A program made the position numbers and the translations under genes. Shown in pieces: positions 22,393-29,796 of a stretch of DNA of 36,757 nucleotides (positions are counted from its first letter, which is position 1; each line of letters begins with the position of its first letter). Below the pieces are notes generated by a model that worked only from the letters and a program-made list of their open reading frames with translations, was not told the DNA's origin and did not search any database. This DNA comes from an uncultured SAR116 cluster alpha proteobacterium. GTDB taxonomy: Bacteria > Pseudomonadota > Alphaproteobacteria > Puniceispirillales > Puniceispirillaceae. The stretch lies in contig CACNQE010000015.1 of NCBI GenBank assembly GCA_902622515.1, positions 1-36,757 on the forward strand, in the 5' to 3' direction.

Positions 22393-22466
22393 TAGATATT
22401 CACTCCAATTTCTTTGAAAAAATTTATAAAAATCAAGATTTTTAAAAAAAAAAATTAATTTTATTT

Positions 22467-22497
22467 TATATAAACTTTCCCCTAAGGGGAAGGTCAA
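22467..22497 (-). promoter_or_regulatory. CueR-type promoter/operator of the cop operon
   Basis: On the minus strand TTGACC (22497-22492), a 19-bp spacer and TATATA (22472-22467). The spacer holds the dyad TTCCCCTTAGGGGAAAG. The 19-bp spacing and CCTTCCCC half-site are the hallmarks of CueR-activated copper promoters. It lies about 75 bp upstream of the CopC-CusF start. Confidence 0.9.
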
Positions 22498-22623
22498 ACA
22501 TATTTTTACTTTTTTATTATTTCTACTTTTCATCTCAGTAAATTTATCAGAATTTACAAATTCAAAATAAATCGATTTAACGATCAGATCACGATCAAGA
22601 GAAGTGTTTCTTGGGCTTTTCCC

Positions 22624-22843
22624 TTAGTGGATTATAAACTCAATTTCGTGAGCTTTTATTCGAGCATCTTTTAACGCAACGACTCCTACTTTACCAATCC
22701 TGATTTTACCCTGTTTTTTTCTAAAATAATAATAAGTGCCAGTTTTTCTAACTCTAATTATCAGTGGTGATTTTGGGTTGGTAAATGTCTGTTTTGTTTT
22801 GACAGTCTAAGTTGTAAAACAGACTTATCAGTGCTGTAGGCAT
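22624..22843 (-). pseudogene. Truncated, frameshifted tyrosine integrase remnant (DUF4102 domain)
   Basis: The minus strand reads SPLIIRVRKTGTYYYFRKKQ, then GKIRIGKVGVVALKDARIKA and HEIEF before a stop. This is the N-terminal arm-binding domain of a P4-type integrase. A likely start, MPTALISLFYNLD at 22843, is in another frame, so a frameshift lies near 22800. The core-binding and catalytic domains are missing; the copper operon promoter follows instead. It lies about 170 bp from the tRNA-Thr remnant, the normal distance of such an integrase from its attachment site. Confidence 0.8.
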
Positions 22844-22880
22844 TTTTCAATTAGGCGTCACTTTAGAGGTCATATTTGTT

Positions 22881-22911
22881 TTGTTTTACATTTAATTACA
22901 TTGTTCTACAT
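22881..22911 (+). repeat. Candidate arm-type repeats of the lost integrase
   Basis: TTGTTTTACAT (22881-22891) and TTGTTCTACAT (22901-22911), 20 bp apart, lie upstream of the integrase remnant, the same position as the TATCCACCT repeats of the intact element. Their sequence differs, so the two integrases had different specificities for arm sites. Confidence 0.4.
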
Positions 22912-23012
22912 AAACACAATTATAATACGAAAAAAGTATAATGTACTGTTTTTACGATATATATTGAGTTTCAAAAATCTATATTAATTCTTGTTCAATC
23001 ATGCGAAACTCT

Positions 23013-23057
23013 GATTTGTAATCGGGCGGTTGGGAGTTCGAGTCTTTCTGCCAGCAC
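23013..23057 (+). pseudogene. tRNA-Thr 3'-half remnant (attachment scar)
   Basis: 45 bp match tRNA-Thr positions 1215-1259, from the anticodon stem to the acceptor end, with a single difference (C to T). The 5' half and the terminal CCA are missing, so it is not a gene but the far attachment copy of an insertion. Confidence 0.92.
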
Positions 23058-23115
23058 AAACCTTACACAATAATTGTGGCTATGCTCGGAATCTCTTGTA
23101 GAAGCTAACATTTCA

Positions 23116-23138
23116 AGTGTATCAATTTGATCTACCCA
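23116..23138 (+). repeat. Dispersed 23-bp repeat, copy 3
   Basis: It differs from the copies at 15741 and 16781 by one base. A partial second unit, GGTCTACCCACTTCAA, follows at once. Confidence 0.65.
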
Positions 23139-23289
23139 ATGGTCTACCCACTTCAATTATCATACCCTTCATGCAGGAACCACCTCTATGCCATACGTAT
23201 ATGCACTCAGCCTCCTGTACACATAAACTGTTTAGCTTGTAAACCTTACACAGCATGTGAATAGGTTAGGTGCGGGTTTAAATCTATGT

Positions 23290-23718
23290 TTAATTATCTA
23301 TAATACCACCGGAGAAAGCCATTTTGTGCTTTGCCCCTCTCCAAGCAGTTGGCACCCTTGTAGATGCAGTAACCTCTACCTTAAAGACAATCCTGTCTCT
23401 AATTTTTGCAGGTTGCCAATCATTAGACTCATCTCGTTCATCAACAAACCATCTACCCGGGAAGTCCATATTAATAAGTAGAACGTCAATTACCTTGCCA
23501 CTTAACCAAGATTTTTCTGTTTTGGTTTCATGAAGATGTAATCTACCTCCAACAAGCTCTGTCGCTTCTGAAGTTCCGCAAACCCAAAATCCTGAAGTGA
23601 ATATATTTTTGGCATCATTTCTTACCCAACTAGGTGGGTCTTTTTTGTGATAAGCATCAACACCAAAGCCTCTGTTTGTTTCTGGATTAAGTCTGCATAT
23701 TAGATGCAATGCCTTCAT
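23290..23718 (-). CDS. Uncharacterised protein, intact copy
   Basis: About 142 residues, soluble, no signal peptide. I do not recognise the family. Visible blocks are NRGFGVDAYHKKDPPSW, TSGFWVCGTSEATELVGG, RLHLHETKTEKSWLSGKVID and RVPTAWRGAKHKMAFSGG; the last resembles small beta-rich nucleic-acid-modification associated proteins, but I would not assign a function. ATG 23718 fits TTTAGGATGTC as ribosome binding site; ATG 23727 is also possible. Its 3' half is duplicated at 16978-17214. It lies directly outside the tRNA remnant, so it may be the original neighbour of tRNA-Thr. Confidence 0.7.
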   Translation of the reverse strand: MKALHLICRLNPETNRGFGVDAYHKKDPPSWVRNDAKNIFTSGFWVCGTSEATELVGGRLHLHETKTEKSWLSGKVIDVLLINMDFPGRWFVDERDESNDWQPAKIRDRIVFKVEVTASTRVPTAWRGAKHKMAFSGGIIDN

Positions 23719-23991
23719 TCGTGACATCCTAAACTTCTATTTATTGGATACTCATTTACTTAAATCTTGCCGCTTTTCCTCAATCAGTCAACTCTGTTAG
23801 TGCCTAAGTGAAAATTTTAAAACCTTCAATAATCTGCTGCTGCAATAAATACATCACTTCCATGAAGAAACAGCAGTATGAAGTGGCACAAAGTTTTTTT
23901 AGTAAGTTTAGTCACCTATTTTTCCTCCCGATAAGTGACTTAATAAGTAAGGAAAGAGTTTGTTTTTCGATATACTAACCCTTACTTTTTA

Positions 23992-24090
23992 TTAAAGAAT
24001 ATAAAAGAAGGTTCCAACTAACGTCACAACAATGGAAAGAATATGCCATATTTTGGTTAATTTTCGTGCCGAATGACTAAGTTTTATCAT
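23992..24090 (-). CDS. Possible small membrane protein (32 residues)
   Basis: A 32-codon frame reading MIKLSHSARKLTKIWHIL and then SIVVTLVGTFFYIL: a basic N-terminus and one membrane helix. It lies 55 bases downstream of the cueR-like gene in the same direction, so it could be co-transcribed. There is no clear ribosome binding site. The rest of 23728-24145 shows nothing supported. Confidence 0.3.
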   Translation of the reverse strand: MIKLSHSARKLTKIWHILSIVVTLVGTFFYIL

Positions 24091-24145
24091 TAGGCTAATT
24101 TATTTATAAACGCTTATTTTTTAATTTTTTAGCAGAACAAAATTT

Positions 24146-24535
24146 TTATTCGCTGGTTAATGCGTCTAAAATAGGACAGTTTGGTCTTTCGTCCCCCTGA
24201 CAGGCCGAAGCTAATGTATTCAATTGGTCTTTTAACACTTCAAGCTCTTTTAACTTTAAATCAATTTCTGCAATCTTCTCTAATGTCAGAAACTTTACCT
24301 CTCTACTAGACCTTTCCGAGTTTTCATATAATGCTAACAACTCTCTACATTCATCTATGCTAAAATCAAATTTTCTTGCCCTACCTATGAATTGGATTTT
24401 AGCAAGGTCAGCTCTTGAAAAGTCTCTGTAACCATTTCTTTCATTCACTTCCGGCTTAATTAAACCAATATCGCTGTAATATCTTATTGTCTTTACCGTT
24501 AACCCAGATAATTTCGCTACTTGTCCTATATTCAT
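24146..24535 (-). CDS. cueR: CueR-type MerR-family copper-responsive regulator
   Basis: 129 residues from ATG 24535. The N-terminal winged helix is NIGQVAKLSGLTVKTIRYYS, then a dimerisation helix. The metal loop ACQGDERPNCPILDAL has Cys112 and Cys120 at the same numbers as in E. coli CueR, and Ser77 (RSSREV), which in CueR marks +1 metal ion sensors, in place of the Cys of ZntR-type sensors. It should therefore sense Cu(I), Ag(I) or Au(I). The start is set by GGAGAGG upstream; a longer frame would run through the divergent promoter. Predicted targets are the divergent DUF4396-cytochrome operon and the cop operon promoter at 22467-22497. Confidence 0.92.
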   Translation of the reverse strand: MNIGQVAKLSGLTVKTIRYYSDIGLIKPEVNERNGYRDFSRADLAKIQFIGRARKFDFSIDECRELLALYENSERSSREVKFLTLEKIAEIDLKLKELEVLKDQLNTLASACQGDERPNCPILDALTSE

Positions 24536-24542
24536 TTTTTGC

Positions 24543-24573
24543 TTGCCTCTCCTGTTACAGGAGAGTATAGCTT
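24543..24573 (+). promoter_or_regulatory. CueR-type divergent promoter/operator
   Basis: The perfect dyad CTCTCCTG-TTA-CAGGAGAG (24547-24565) is centred between TTGCCT (24543-24548) and TAGCTT (24568-24573), a 19-bp spacing. The distance from -35 to dyad centre is the same as in the cop promoter. It lies between the divergent cueR and DUF4396 genes and overlaps the cueR leader, so autoregulation is likely. Confidence 0.82.
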
Positions 24574-24594
24574 TCTTTTTCTTTGAGGTCAAAA

Positions 24595-25041
24595 ATGATA
24601 TCTGTACCTATAAACGTTGCGATAAATTGGAAATGCAAACATACATGGAAAACTTCGTCTTATAACACTTCATGGTGTTTGATTGGATGTTCCATCGGAG
24701 ATTTAGGTACCATAGCATTCTTTCAATTTACTGGTATACCATGGCCAGTGTGGGCAATTATGTGTCTGGCAATTTTAAACGGAATTATGACCTCAATAAT
24801 GCTTGAAACCATAATTTTAATTAGACAAATGGCATTGAAAGTAGCTTTTAAAACAGCGATAGGAATGTCACTCATTTCGATGATTGCAATGGAGGCTGCA
24901 ATGAACATAACCGATGTTATGCTCACTGGCGGCGCTATTTTAAAATGGTGGGTTATACCAATAATGCTAATTGCAGGATTTATTGCTCCTCTACCCTATA
25001 ATTATTGGCGTTTAAAAGCTCTGGGAAAGGGATGCCATTAG
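24595..25041 (+). CDS. DUF4396 membrane protein, copper-regulated
   Basis: 148 residues with four membrane helices. DUF4396 marks are NTSWCLIGCSIGDLGTIAFF, NGIMTSIMLETI, GMSLISMIAMEAAMN and the end APLPYNYWRLKALGKGCH. Repeated Met and Cys residues in the helices suggest metal handling, but no function is proven. ATG 24595 is chosen because GAGG lies at a normal distance and an upstream TTG falls at the predicted transcript start. It is preceded by a CueR-type promoter and followed after 19 bases by a cytochrome c gene, so both should be induced by copper. Confidence 0.85.
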   Translation: MISVPINVAINWKCKHTWKTSSYNTSWCLIGCSIGDLGTIAFFQFTGIPWPVWAIMCLAILNGIMTSIMLETIILIRQMALKVAFKTAIGMSLISMIAMEAAMNITDVMLTGGAILKWWVIPIMLIAGFIAPLPYNYWRLKALGKGCH

Positions 25042-25060
25042 AGGAATTGGTGATAAAAAA

Positions 25061-25531
25061 ATGTTCAAAGGCATCAAGCATATCTCATTCATAGTGGTAA
25101 TTTTTTTGTTCTTAGGAATGGGAATATATTATACACAATTTTCTACTAGTGAAATCGTGACAAATGTATCGCTAAAACCAAACGACGCTCTAACTATTAA
25201 ACTAGGAGGGTCTGTATATGCCAAAAATTGTGCCTCATGTCATGGCGCTAATTTGGAGGGGCAAATCAATTGGCGTCAAAGAGACTCAAATGGATACTTG
25301 CCTGCACCTCCTCATGATGAGTCTGGCCATACTTGGCACCATTCAGATCAATATCTCTTTCTAATGACGAAATATGGGATTGAAGAAATGATTGGTAAAA
25401 GATACCCAAATAATATGCCTGCCTACAAAGACGTGCTGACGGATGATGAGATAATTGCGGTTCTATCATACATAAAAAGCACATGGCCAGAGCAAATTAA
25501 GCAACAGCATAATACACTAAATTCACGCTAA
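25061..25531 (+). CDS. Membrane-anchored or exported c-type cytochrome of a copper cluster
   Basis: 156 residues. An N-terminal hydrophobic helix (HISFIVVIFLFLGMGIYY) serves as anchor or signal. One haem site, CASCH, lies near residue 58, with a likely axial Met in NNMPAYKDVL. The segment NGYLPAPPHDESGHTWHHSD, rich in His and Pro, is typical of cytochromes found in copper resistance clusters. It could carry electrons from, or tune the redox state of, copper-handling proteins such as the multicopper oxidase. It is the second gene of the CueR-controlled operon. Confidence 0.88.
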   Translation: MFKGIKHISFIVVIFLFLGMGIYYTQFSTSEIVTNVSLKPNDALTIKLGGSVYAKNCASCHGANLEGQINWRQRDSNGYLPAPPHDESGHTWHHSDQYLFLMTKYGIEEMIGKRYPNNMPAYKDVLTDDEIIAVLSYIKSTWPEQIKQQHNTLNSR

Positions 25532-25714
25532 TTTTTTGTTAATTTATACTTCATTTATTAAGTTAAAAGATATCCTTATACTTTTTAAAAACTCGTGAAA
25601 AACAGCAAAAATTCAATTTTACTTATATTAAAATATCTTAACTGTTTTTAAATTTATAAAAAATGATTAAAAATTGATGTGCCTCGGCATAAACATCTTT
25701 CTAACGTAAAAAAA

Positions 25715-25730
25715 TGGCATAGTTTTTGCA
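25715..25730 (+). promoter_or_regulatory. Candidate sigma-54 promoter
   Basis: TGGCATAGTTTTTGCA matches the -24/-12 pattern TGGCAC-G-N4-TTGCA at all core positions, with correct GG to GC spacing. The predicted start, 12 bp downstream of GC, is the first G of a G-rich structured segment at 25741. No rpoN or activator gene is in the window. Confidence 0.5.
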
Positions 25731-25740
25731 AATATAAGTT

Positions 25741-25835
25741 GGAGGTGGGGGAGTTCTGCTCCTTACTTACAGAAAACATATTGAACCAAGCGGTTGCAGA
25801 TAAGCCCACCTCATCCTCCTATCCCCTCAAAAAAT
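25741..25835 (+). ncRNA. Candidate structured RNA or 5' leader
   Basis: GAGGTGGG (25742-25749) pairs perfectly with CCCACCTC near 25806-25813. Inside this are the hairpin GGAG-TTCTG-CTCC and a second hairpin AACC-AAGC-GGTT, giving a three-way junction. A C-rich tail (CCTCCTATCCCCTC) could compete for the G-rich strand, so a switch is conceivable. The motif TTGAACCAAG resembles part of 6S RNA, but the rest does not fit. It lies in a 467-bp gap between cytochrome and kinase genes and may be a free RNA or a leader of the kinase. I know no family for it. Confidence 0.4.
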
Positions 25836-26022
25836 AAAATAAGCAATTTACTATAAACAAAAGTTGTGGCAATAAACTCCAAGACAAAAATGTGATGGAA
25901 TTAGTAAGCTAGATTTTCTATTTTTTCAGATAAATCTGCCAAGCGTGCTAATTTTTAAAATAGCTTCAGGCCACCTAATAGAGAAAAAATAATTTACGGT
26001 GAAGCTACAAAAAGGCAAAAAA

Positions 26023-27021
26023 TTGACTAATACTTACCCAAACATTTTGTGTATTGGAAACGCCATAACAGACGTAGTATCATCATCAACTGAACAATTT
26101 ATATCAAATAACGGAATGATCAAAAATGCAATGAACCTTATCGATCATAATCGTTCAGAAGAAATAGATAAATTAATAAATGATGCCACAATAGTCGCAG
26201 GCGGATCTGCTGCCAACACTGCTGCGTGCTTGTCAAAATTTAATTGTTCATCAAACTTCATTGGAAGAGTTGGTAGCGACGAGTATGGTGTAAATTATCG
26301 AAATAATCTAAAAAAACAGCTTGTAAAAACCCATTTAATAAATGACCTAGAATATCCAACTGCACGCTCATATATATTCGTAACCCCTGATAAAGAGAGA
26401 ACTATGAATACTCACTTGGGTGCATCTATTAATTTACGACCAAACGACATACCTGAGTTTCTAATTCAATCTGCTGATATAATATATGTGGAAGGTTATC
26501 TTTATGACGCTCCAGAGGGTCCAAAATGCTGGGAAAAAATTGGAAATTCTGCAAAAAAATTTGGAACAAAAGTAGCAATATCACTTTCTGATAGCTGGTG
26601 CGTAGACAGACATAGAAACAAACTATCAAATTTTATAAAAAAATATGCTGATATTGTGATATGCAATAAAGATGAGCTAATGTTGATGTTTGGTGGCTCA
26701 TTCGATTATGCAATCGAACAACTAAAAAACATAGTGGAAGCTGGCTCAGTAACGGATGGAGCGAATGGTGCCATTGCATTTTCTAAGAATGAAACAAAAA
26801 ATATCGAAGCTCTAAATACATCTGATATTGTGGATACAACTGGGGCCGGTGATTTCTATGCTGCTGGCTATATTTTTGGTCAACTTATCACCTCAAATTT
26901 GGATGTGTCTTTAGAGCTAGGAAGCATGCTTGCCGCTAATGCAATCAAACAAATAGGAGCATCTCCAACTGATGATGTTGCAAATGAAATTTTTAAAAAA
27001 TATCCTCAATTTGCTAGGTGA
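26023..27021 (+). CDS. PfkB-family kinase, adenosine kinase-like
   Basis: About 332 residues. The ribokinase/PfkB fold is evident: ILCIGNAITDVVSS at the start, GGSAANTAACLSKF and GRVGSDEYG for substrate binding, and DTTGAGDFYAAGYIFG with the catalytic Asp near the C-terminus. The overall pattern matches alphaproteobacterial adenosine kinases, which convert adenosine to AMP with ATP. TTG at 26023 is preferred: AAAGG lies seven bases upstream, and the product then starts just before the first strand, whereas GTG at 25999 adds eight residues and has a weak site. It stands alone before the transporter genes; sugar or nucleoside specificity is inferred. Confidence 0.82.
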   Translation: MTNTYPNILCIGNAITDVVSSSTEQFISNNGMIKNAMNLIDHNRSEEIDKLINDATIVAGGSAANTAACLSKFNCSSNFIGRVGSDEYGVNYRNNLKKQLVKTHLINDLEYPTARSYIFVTPDKERTMNTHLGASINLRPNDIPEFLIQSADIIYVEGYLYDAPEGPKCWEKIGNSAKKFGTKVAISLSDSWCVDRHRNKLSNFIKKYADIVICNKDELMLMFGGSFDYAIEQLKNIVEAGSVTDGANGAIAFSKNETKNIEALNTSDIVDTTGAGDFYAAGYIFGQLITSNLDVSLELGSMLAANAIKQIGASPTDDVANEIFKKYPQFAR

Positions 27022-27190
27022 TAATTATTTCTTAAGATAAAGCAGAATTTTGATTACGTGAAACATTATCTTATTTGGTTGAAATCATATTTAAACATAT
27101 TCACTGACTCACTTTTACTAAAAACTCTTTTGATGATTGATTAGCCGTTTCTGAGGATATAATAAAAATTTAAATAATTACCATTTTTTT

Positions 27191-28132
27191 ATGAATAAGG
27201 TTACATCAATTACAAAAATAGCAAATTCATTTCCATATTTAATGATTGTCTCTGGTGCATTAATAATAGCGTCAAATCACGTGCTGGCACGATACTTAGA
27301 TGGAGCAATCCCGCCTATGGGATTCGTATTCTGGCGCATGGTAACAGGAGCAATATTCCTGCTACCGTTTACTGTTTACGGTTTACTGAAAAACCGTGAA
27401 TTTATTCTTAAACATTGGAGATTATTTTTACTGATGGGTGCCTTATTTGTACCATTGGGTAATGGCCTCATATATGTTTCATATCTTTATACCACGGCAA
27501 TAAATGGAGGTGTCGTCTCAGCTTCTCAACCTGCATTAACGGTACTATTATCATGGTTATTATTTAATGAATTTATTAACTGGAAACAAAGTATTGGTAT
27601 TTTAATCGCCGGCGTAGGTGTGCTTTCCATCATAACAAACGGGGAGCTATCAACACTCGCTGGCCTTCAATTTAATATCGGTGATTTAGTGATGCTAGCC
27701 GCAGTAATTTTTGGGGCCTTATATAACGTGCTTATTCGCAAGGTACCAAGGGAAATTCCGGTATCCCAGCTTTTAATTATAGTTCTTTGTACTGGGAGCA
27801 TTATAACCTTACCCTTTTACATTCTAGAGACCATTTATTTTGCACCAGTCACAATCACACCCTTAAATATTTTTTCAATTATATGGGTTGGAGTTGCTGT
27901 AACCACAATTGCTGTTGGCATGATTAGCTTTTCTATAAGGAAAATAGGTGCTAATAAGGCAAGCATATCAAATTATATGCGGGCACTATTTACTGCATTA
28001 TTAGCAGTTTTGATATTAGATGAAAATTTTGAGTTTTATCATATGTTTGCTATAATTTTCGTGATTAGTGGTGTTTTCCTTATGACCTTAGGAACAGCTG
28101 CAAAGAATGATAATCGAGTAAAGCAACAATAG
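27191..28132 (+). CDS. EamA/DMT-family transporter
   Basis: 313 residues with about ten membrane helices in two EamA repeats. GLIYVSYLYTTAINGGVVSA, then SQPALTVLLSWLLFNEFINW form the end of the first repeat and IGANKASISNYMRALFTALL, then AVLILDENFEFYH that of the second. Drug/metabolite transporters of this group export or import amino acids or other metabolites; the substrate cannot be read from sequence. It is followed 95 bases later by a second, distantly related member, so the two may form one unit. Confidence 0.87.
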   Translation: MNKVTSITKIANSFPYLMIVSGALIIASNHVLARYLDGAIPPMGFVFWRMVTGAIFLLPFTVYGLLKNREFILKHWRLFLLMGALFVPLGNGLIYVSYLYTTAINGGVVSASQPALTVLLSWLLFNEFINWKQSIGILIAGVGVLSIITNGELSTLAGLQFNIGDLVMLAAVIFGALYNVLIRKVPREIPVSQLLIIVLCTGSIITLPFYILETIYFAPVTITPLNIFSIIWVGVAVTTIAVGMISFSIRKIGANKASISNYMRALFTALLAVLILDENFEFYHMFAIIFVISGVFLMTLGTAAKNDNRVKQQ

Positions 28133-28227
28133 ACACTCTAAATTTTATAAATTTATCTACTCCAAATCAATCTTTTAATTAAATTTAAACTGTTAATAAT
28201 AATTAAAAATCACCTAATGAGAAAAAA

Positions 28228-29118
28228 TTGAATAACTTTAAAGGTAGTGTCTTCATGACACTTGCAATGCTTGCTTTCACTGTGGAGGATTTTTTTCTCA
28301 AAAAAGCTACAAAGGTTGCGCCATTGGGGGAAATACTGATTATTTGCGGCCTTCTTGGATTTATTTTCTTTTTAGGATGTTCTTTCATTTCAAAACAAAA
28401 AATGGTTTATAAAGAGGCTTTCAAGCCTATTCTTTTAGTTCGTTCATTATTTGAAATTGGTGGACGAGTATTTTATGCATTAGCGATAGCATTGATGCCC
28501 ATAACAAATGCCTCTGCTATATTGCAAGCCACACCACTTGTAGTTGTTTTAGGAGCCGTAATTTTTTTAAATGAAAAAGTAGGCTGGCGAAGGTGGGCCG
28601 CAATCATTTTTGGTTTTTTTGGTGTATTACTTATAATACAGCCTGGAACCGAAGGCTTTAGTATATTCTCTATTCTCGCAGTGGTAGGCATGATTGGTTT
28701 TGCTGGAAGGGACTTAGCCACTCGATTGAGCCCAGTGAATATGTCCAATTTTCAGCTAGGTAGTTTTGGCTTTTTGATGGTTTTTATATCAGGGATATTA
28801 ATCACACTTTTCAACCTATTTATTTTCCCATCAAAATCAATTTGGGTAACTATTTCAGTTGAAGACTGGTGGATTATATTAGCCAACGGTTTAGCAGGCA
28901 TATTAGCCTATCAATGTCTGACTATAGCAATGCGCAATGGGGATGTATCCTTCGTGACTCCTTTTAGATACGTGCGTGTACTCTTCGCTTTGTTTTTTGG
29001 AATAATATTTCTAGGTGAAGAACCAAATAATCTAGTTTTGTGCGGTAGTCTAATTGTAGTATTATCAGGTATTTATATTATTTTGAGACGAAATAAAGTT
29101 GAAAGTAAAAAAAAATGA
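28228..29118 (+). CDS. EamA/DMT-family transporter
   Basis: 296 residues with ten membrane helices. The start NNFKGSVFMTLAMLAFTVED and the repeats ATPLVVVLGAVIFLNEKVGW and TPFRYVRVLFALFFGIIFLG match the RhaT/EamA family subgroup common in marine alphaproteobacteria. TTG at 28228 is the likely start because the conserved N-terminal helix begins there; ATG at 28255 would cut it. The second half ends in a Lys-rich tail. Substrate unknown. No terminator separates it from the preceding transporter. Confidence 0.86.
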   Translation: MNNFKGSVFMTLAMLAFTVEDFFLKKATKVAPLGEILIICGLLGFIFFLGCSFISKQKMVYKEAFKPILLVRSLFEIGGRVFYALAIALMPITNASAILQATPLVVVLGAVIFLNEKVGWRRWAAIIFGFFGVLLIIQPGTEGFSIFSILAVVGMIGFAGRDLATRLSPVNMSNFQLGSFGFLMVFISGILITLFNLFIFPSKSIWVTISVEDWWIILANGLAGILAYQCLTIAMRNGDVSFVTPFRYVRVLFALFFGIIFLGEEPNNLVLCGSLIVVLSGIYIILRRNKVESKKK

Positions 29119-29450
29119 AAATTTAGACGATCAAAAAACATAATGAAATTTAGGGTTCAAATTTTTTAACTTGAAAAAAATTCAAAATACACTACAAAGC
29201 ATTTACCCTGAGTTAGATATTTTGATTAATGTTTGTATGAAGTAAAACATCTTCATTTTTGTCTCAACCCTCCCATTACAGGATGTATTAAACATTAAAT
29301 TATTAGCATTGATAGAAATGACGCTATTCATAAGATGACTTTTTCATTTTTTGAAAACACTGGAGTGATAGAAAATTTCATCCAGTTAACTGTAAAAAAC
29401 TTTTTAATAAAGCATATTTAGACGAATTATTAAGTATTAAGGATATTAAA
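29119..29450. other. Intergenic stretch of 332 bp
   Basis: AT-rich sequence with no supported gene, no clear hairpin and no CueR-type dyad, although a copC gene follows. The second copCD pair is therefore probably not under the same control as the cop operon. Confidence 0.5.
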
Positions 29451-29795
29451 TTGAAACAAATAATCATTATATTTTTGCTGATTTTTATCAATTCAGCAGC
29501 CTTTGCTCATTCTCAATTAACTGAAATTTTACCCAAAGATAATGTTACCTATAATGAGGTTCCTCCTCAAATAGAGATGAAATTCAAATCTGAAGTTAAA
29601 TTAGTTAAAATTGATTTGATTAGAGTTGATATTAAAGAAAAAATTAAATTGGATTCAAGTTTTGTGAAAAATAATTCTAATAATTATTCTATACCAATGC
29701 CTAAATTGGATGCAGGGATATATCGGTTTGAATGGCGTGCATTAAGCACGGACGGACACATCATAAAAGGTAAGTCTGATTTTGAAGTAAAATGA
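29451..29795 (+). CDS. copC: CopC-family periplasmic copper-binding protein
   Basis: 114 residues. The signal peptide ends in SAAFA and the mature chain starts HSQLTEILPKD, giving the N-terminal His of the Cu(II) site. A second His lies in STDGHIIKGKSDFEV at the C-terminus, typical for CopC. There is no Met-rich Cu(I) loop and no CusF domain, unlike the fusion at 21763-22392. The start is TTG, with AAGGAT seven bases upstream. The next gene, copD, begins one base after the stop, so the two are a translationally coupled pair, probably for copper uptake into the cytoplasm or tolerance. Confidence 0.9.
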   Translation: MKQIIIIFLLIFINSAAFAHSQLTEILPKDNVTYNEVPPQIEMKFKSEVKLVKIDLIRVDIKEKIKLDSSFVKNNSNNYSIPMPKLDAGIYRFEWRALSTDGHIIKGKSDFEVK

Positions 29796-29796
29796 T

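Larger units (their letters stand above)
15664..23057. mobile_element. Decayed second insertion at the same tRNA-Thr target, carrying copper genes
   Basis: The segment begins directly after attR of the first element and ends in a 45-bp copy of the tRNA-Thr 3' half with one mismatch (23013-23057). A truncated integrase fragment on the minus strand lies just inside that end (22624-22843). Sequence after 15664 resembles sequence after 23057, as if each was once the chromosomal sequence downstream of the tRNA. No intact recombinase is present, so it is probably immobile on its own. The order of events is inferred. Confidence 0.6.

Noticed and set aside
22393-22533. Upstream extension of the CopC-CusF reading frame
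   Set aside because: The CueR-type promoter lies inside it, and the signal peptide begins at ATG 22392, so the extension is not translated.
23013-23057. Functional second tRNA-Thr gene
   Set aside because: Only the 3' half is present, with no D arm, 5' acceptor strand or CCA.
24536-24592. Upstream extension of the cueR reading frame
   Set aside because: It covers the divergent operator. The start at 24535 gives the standard N-terminus and the canonical CueR residue numbering.
25741-25835. 6S RNA or signal recognition particle RNA
   Set aside because: TTGAACCAAG resembles a part of 6S RNA, but the long helix and central bubble are absent, and the conserved SRP tetraloop region with GGAAG is missing.
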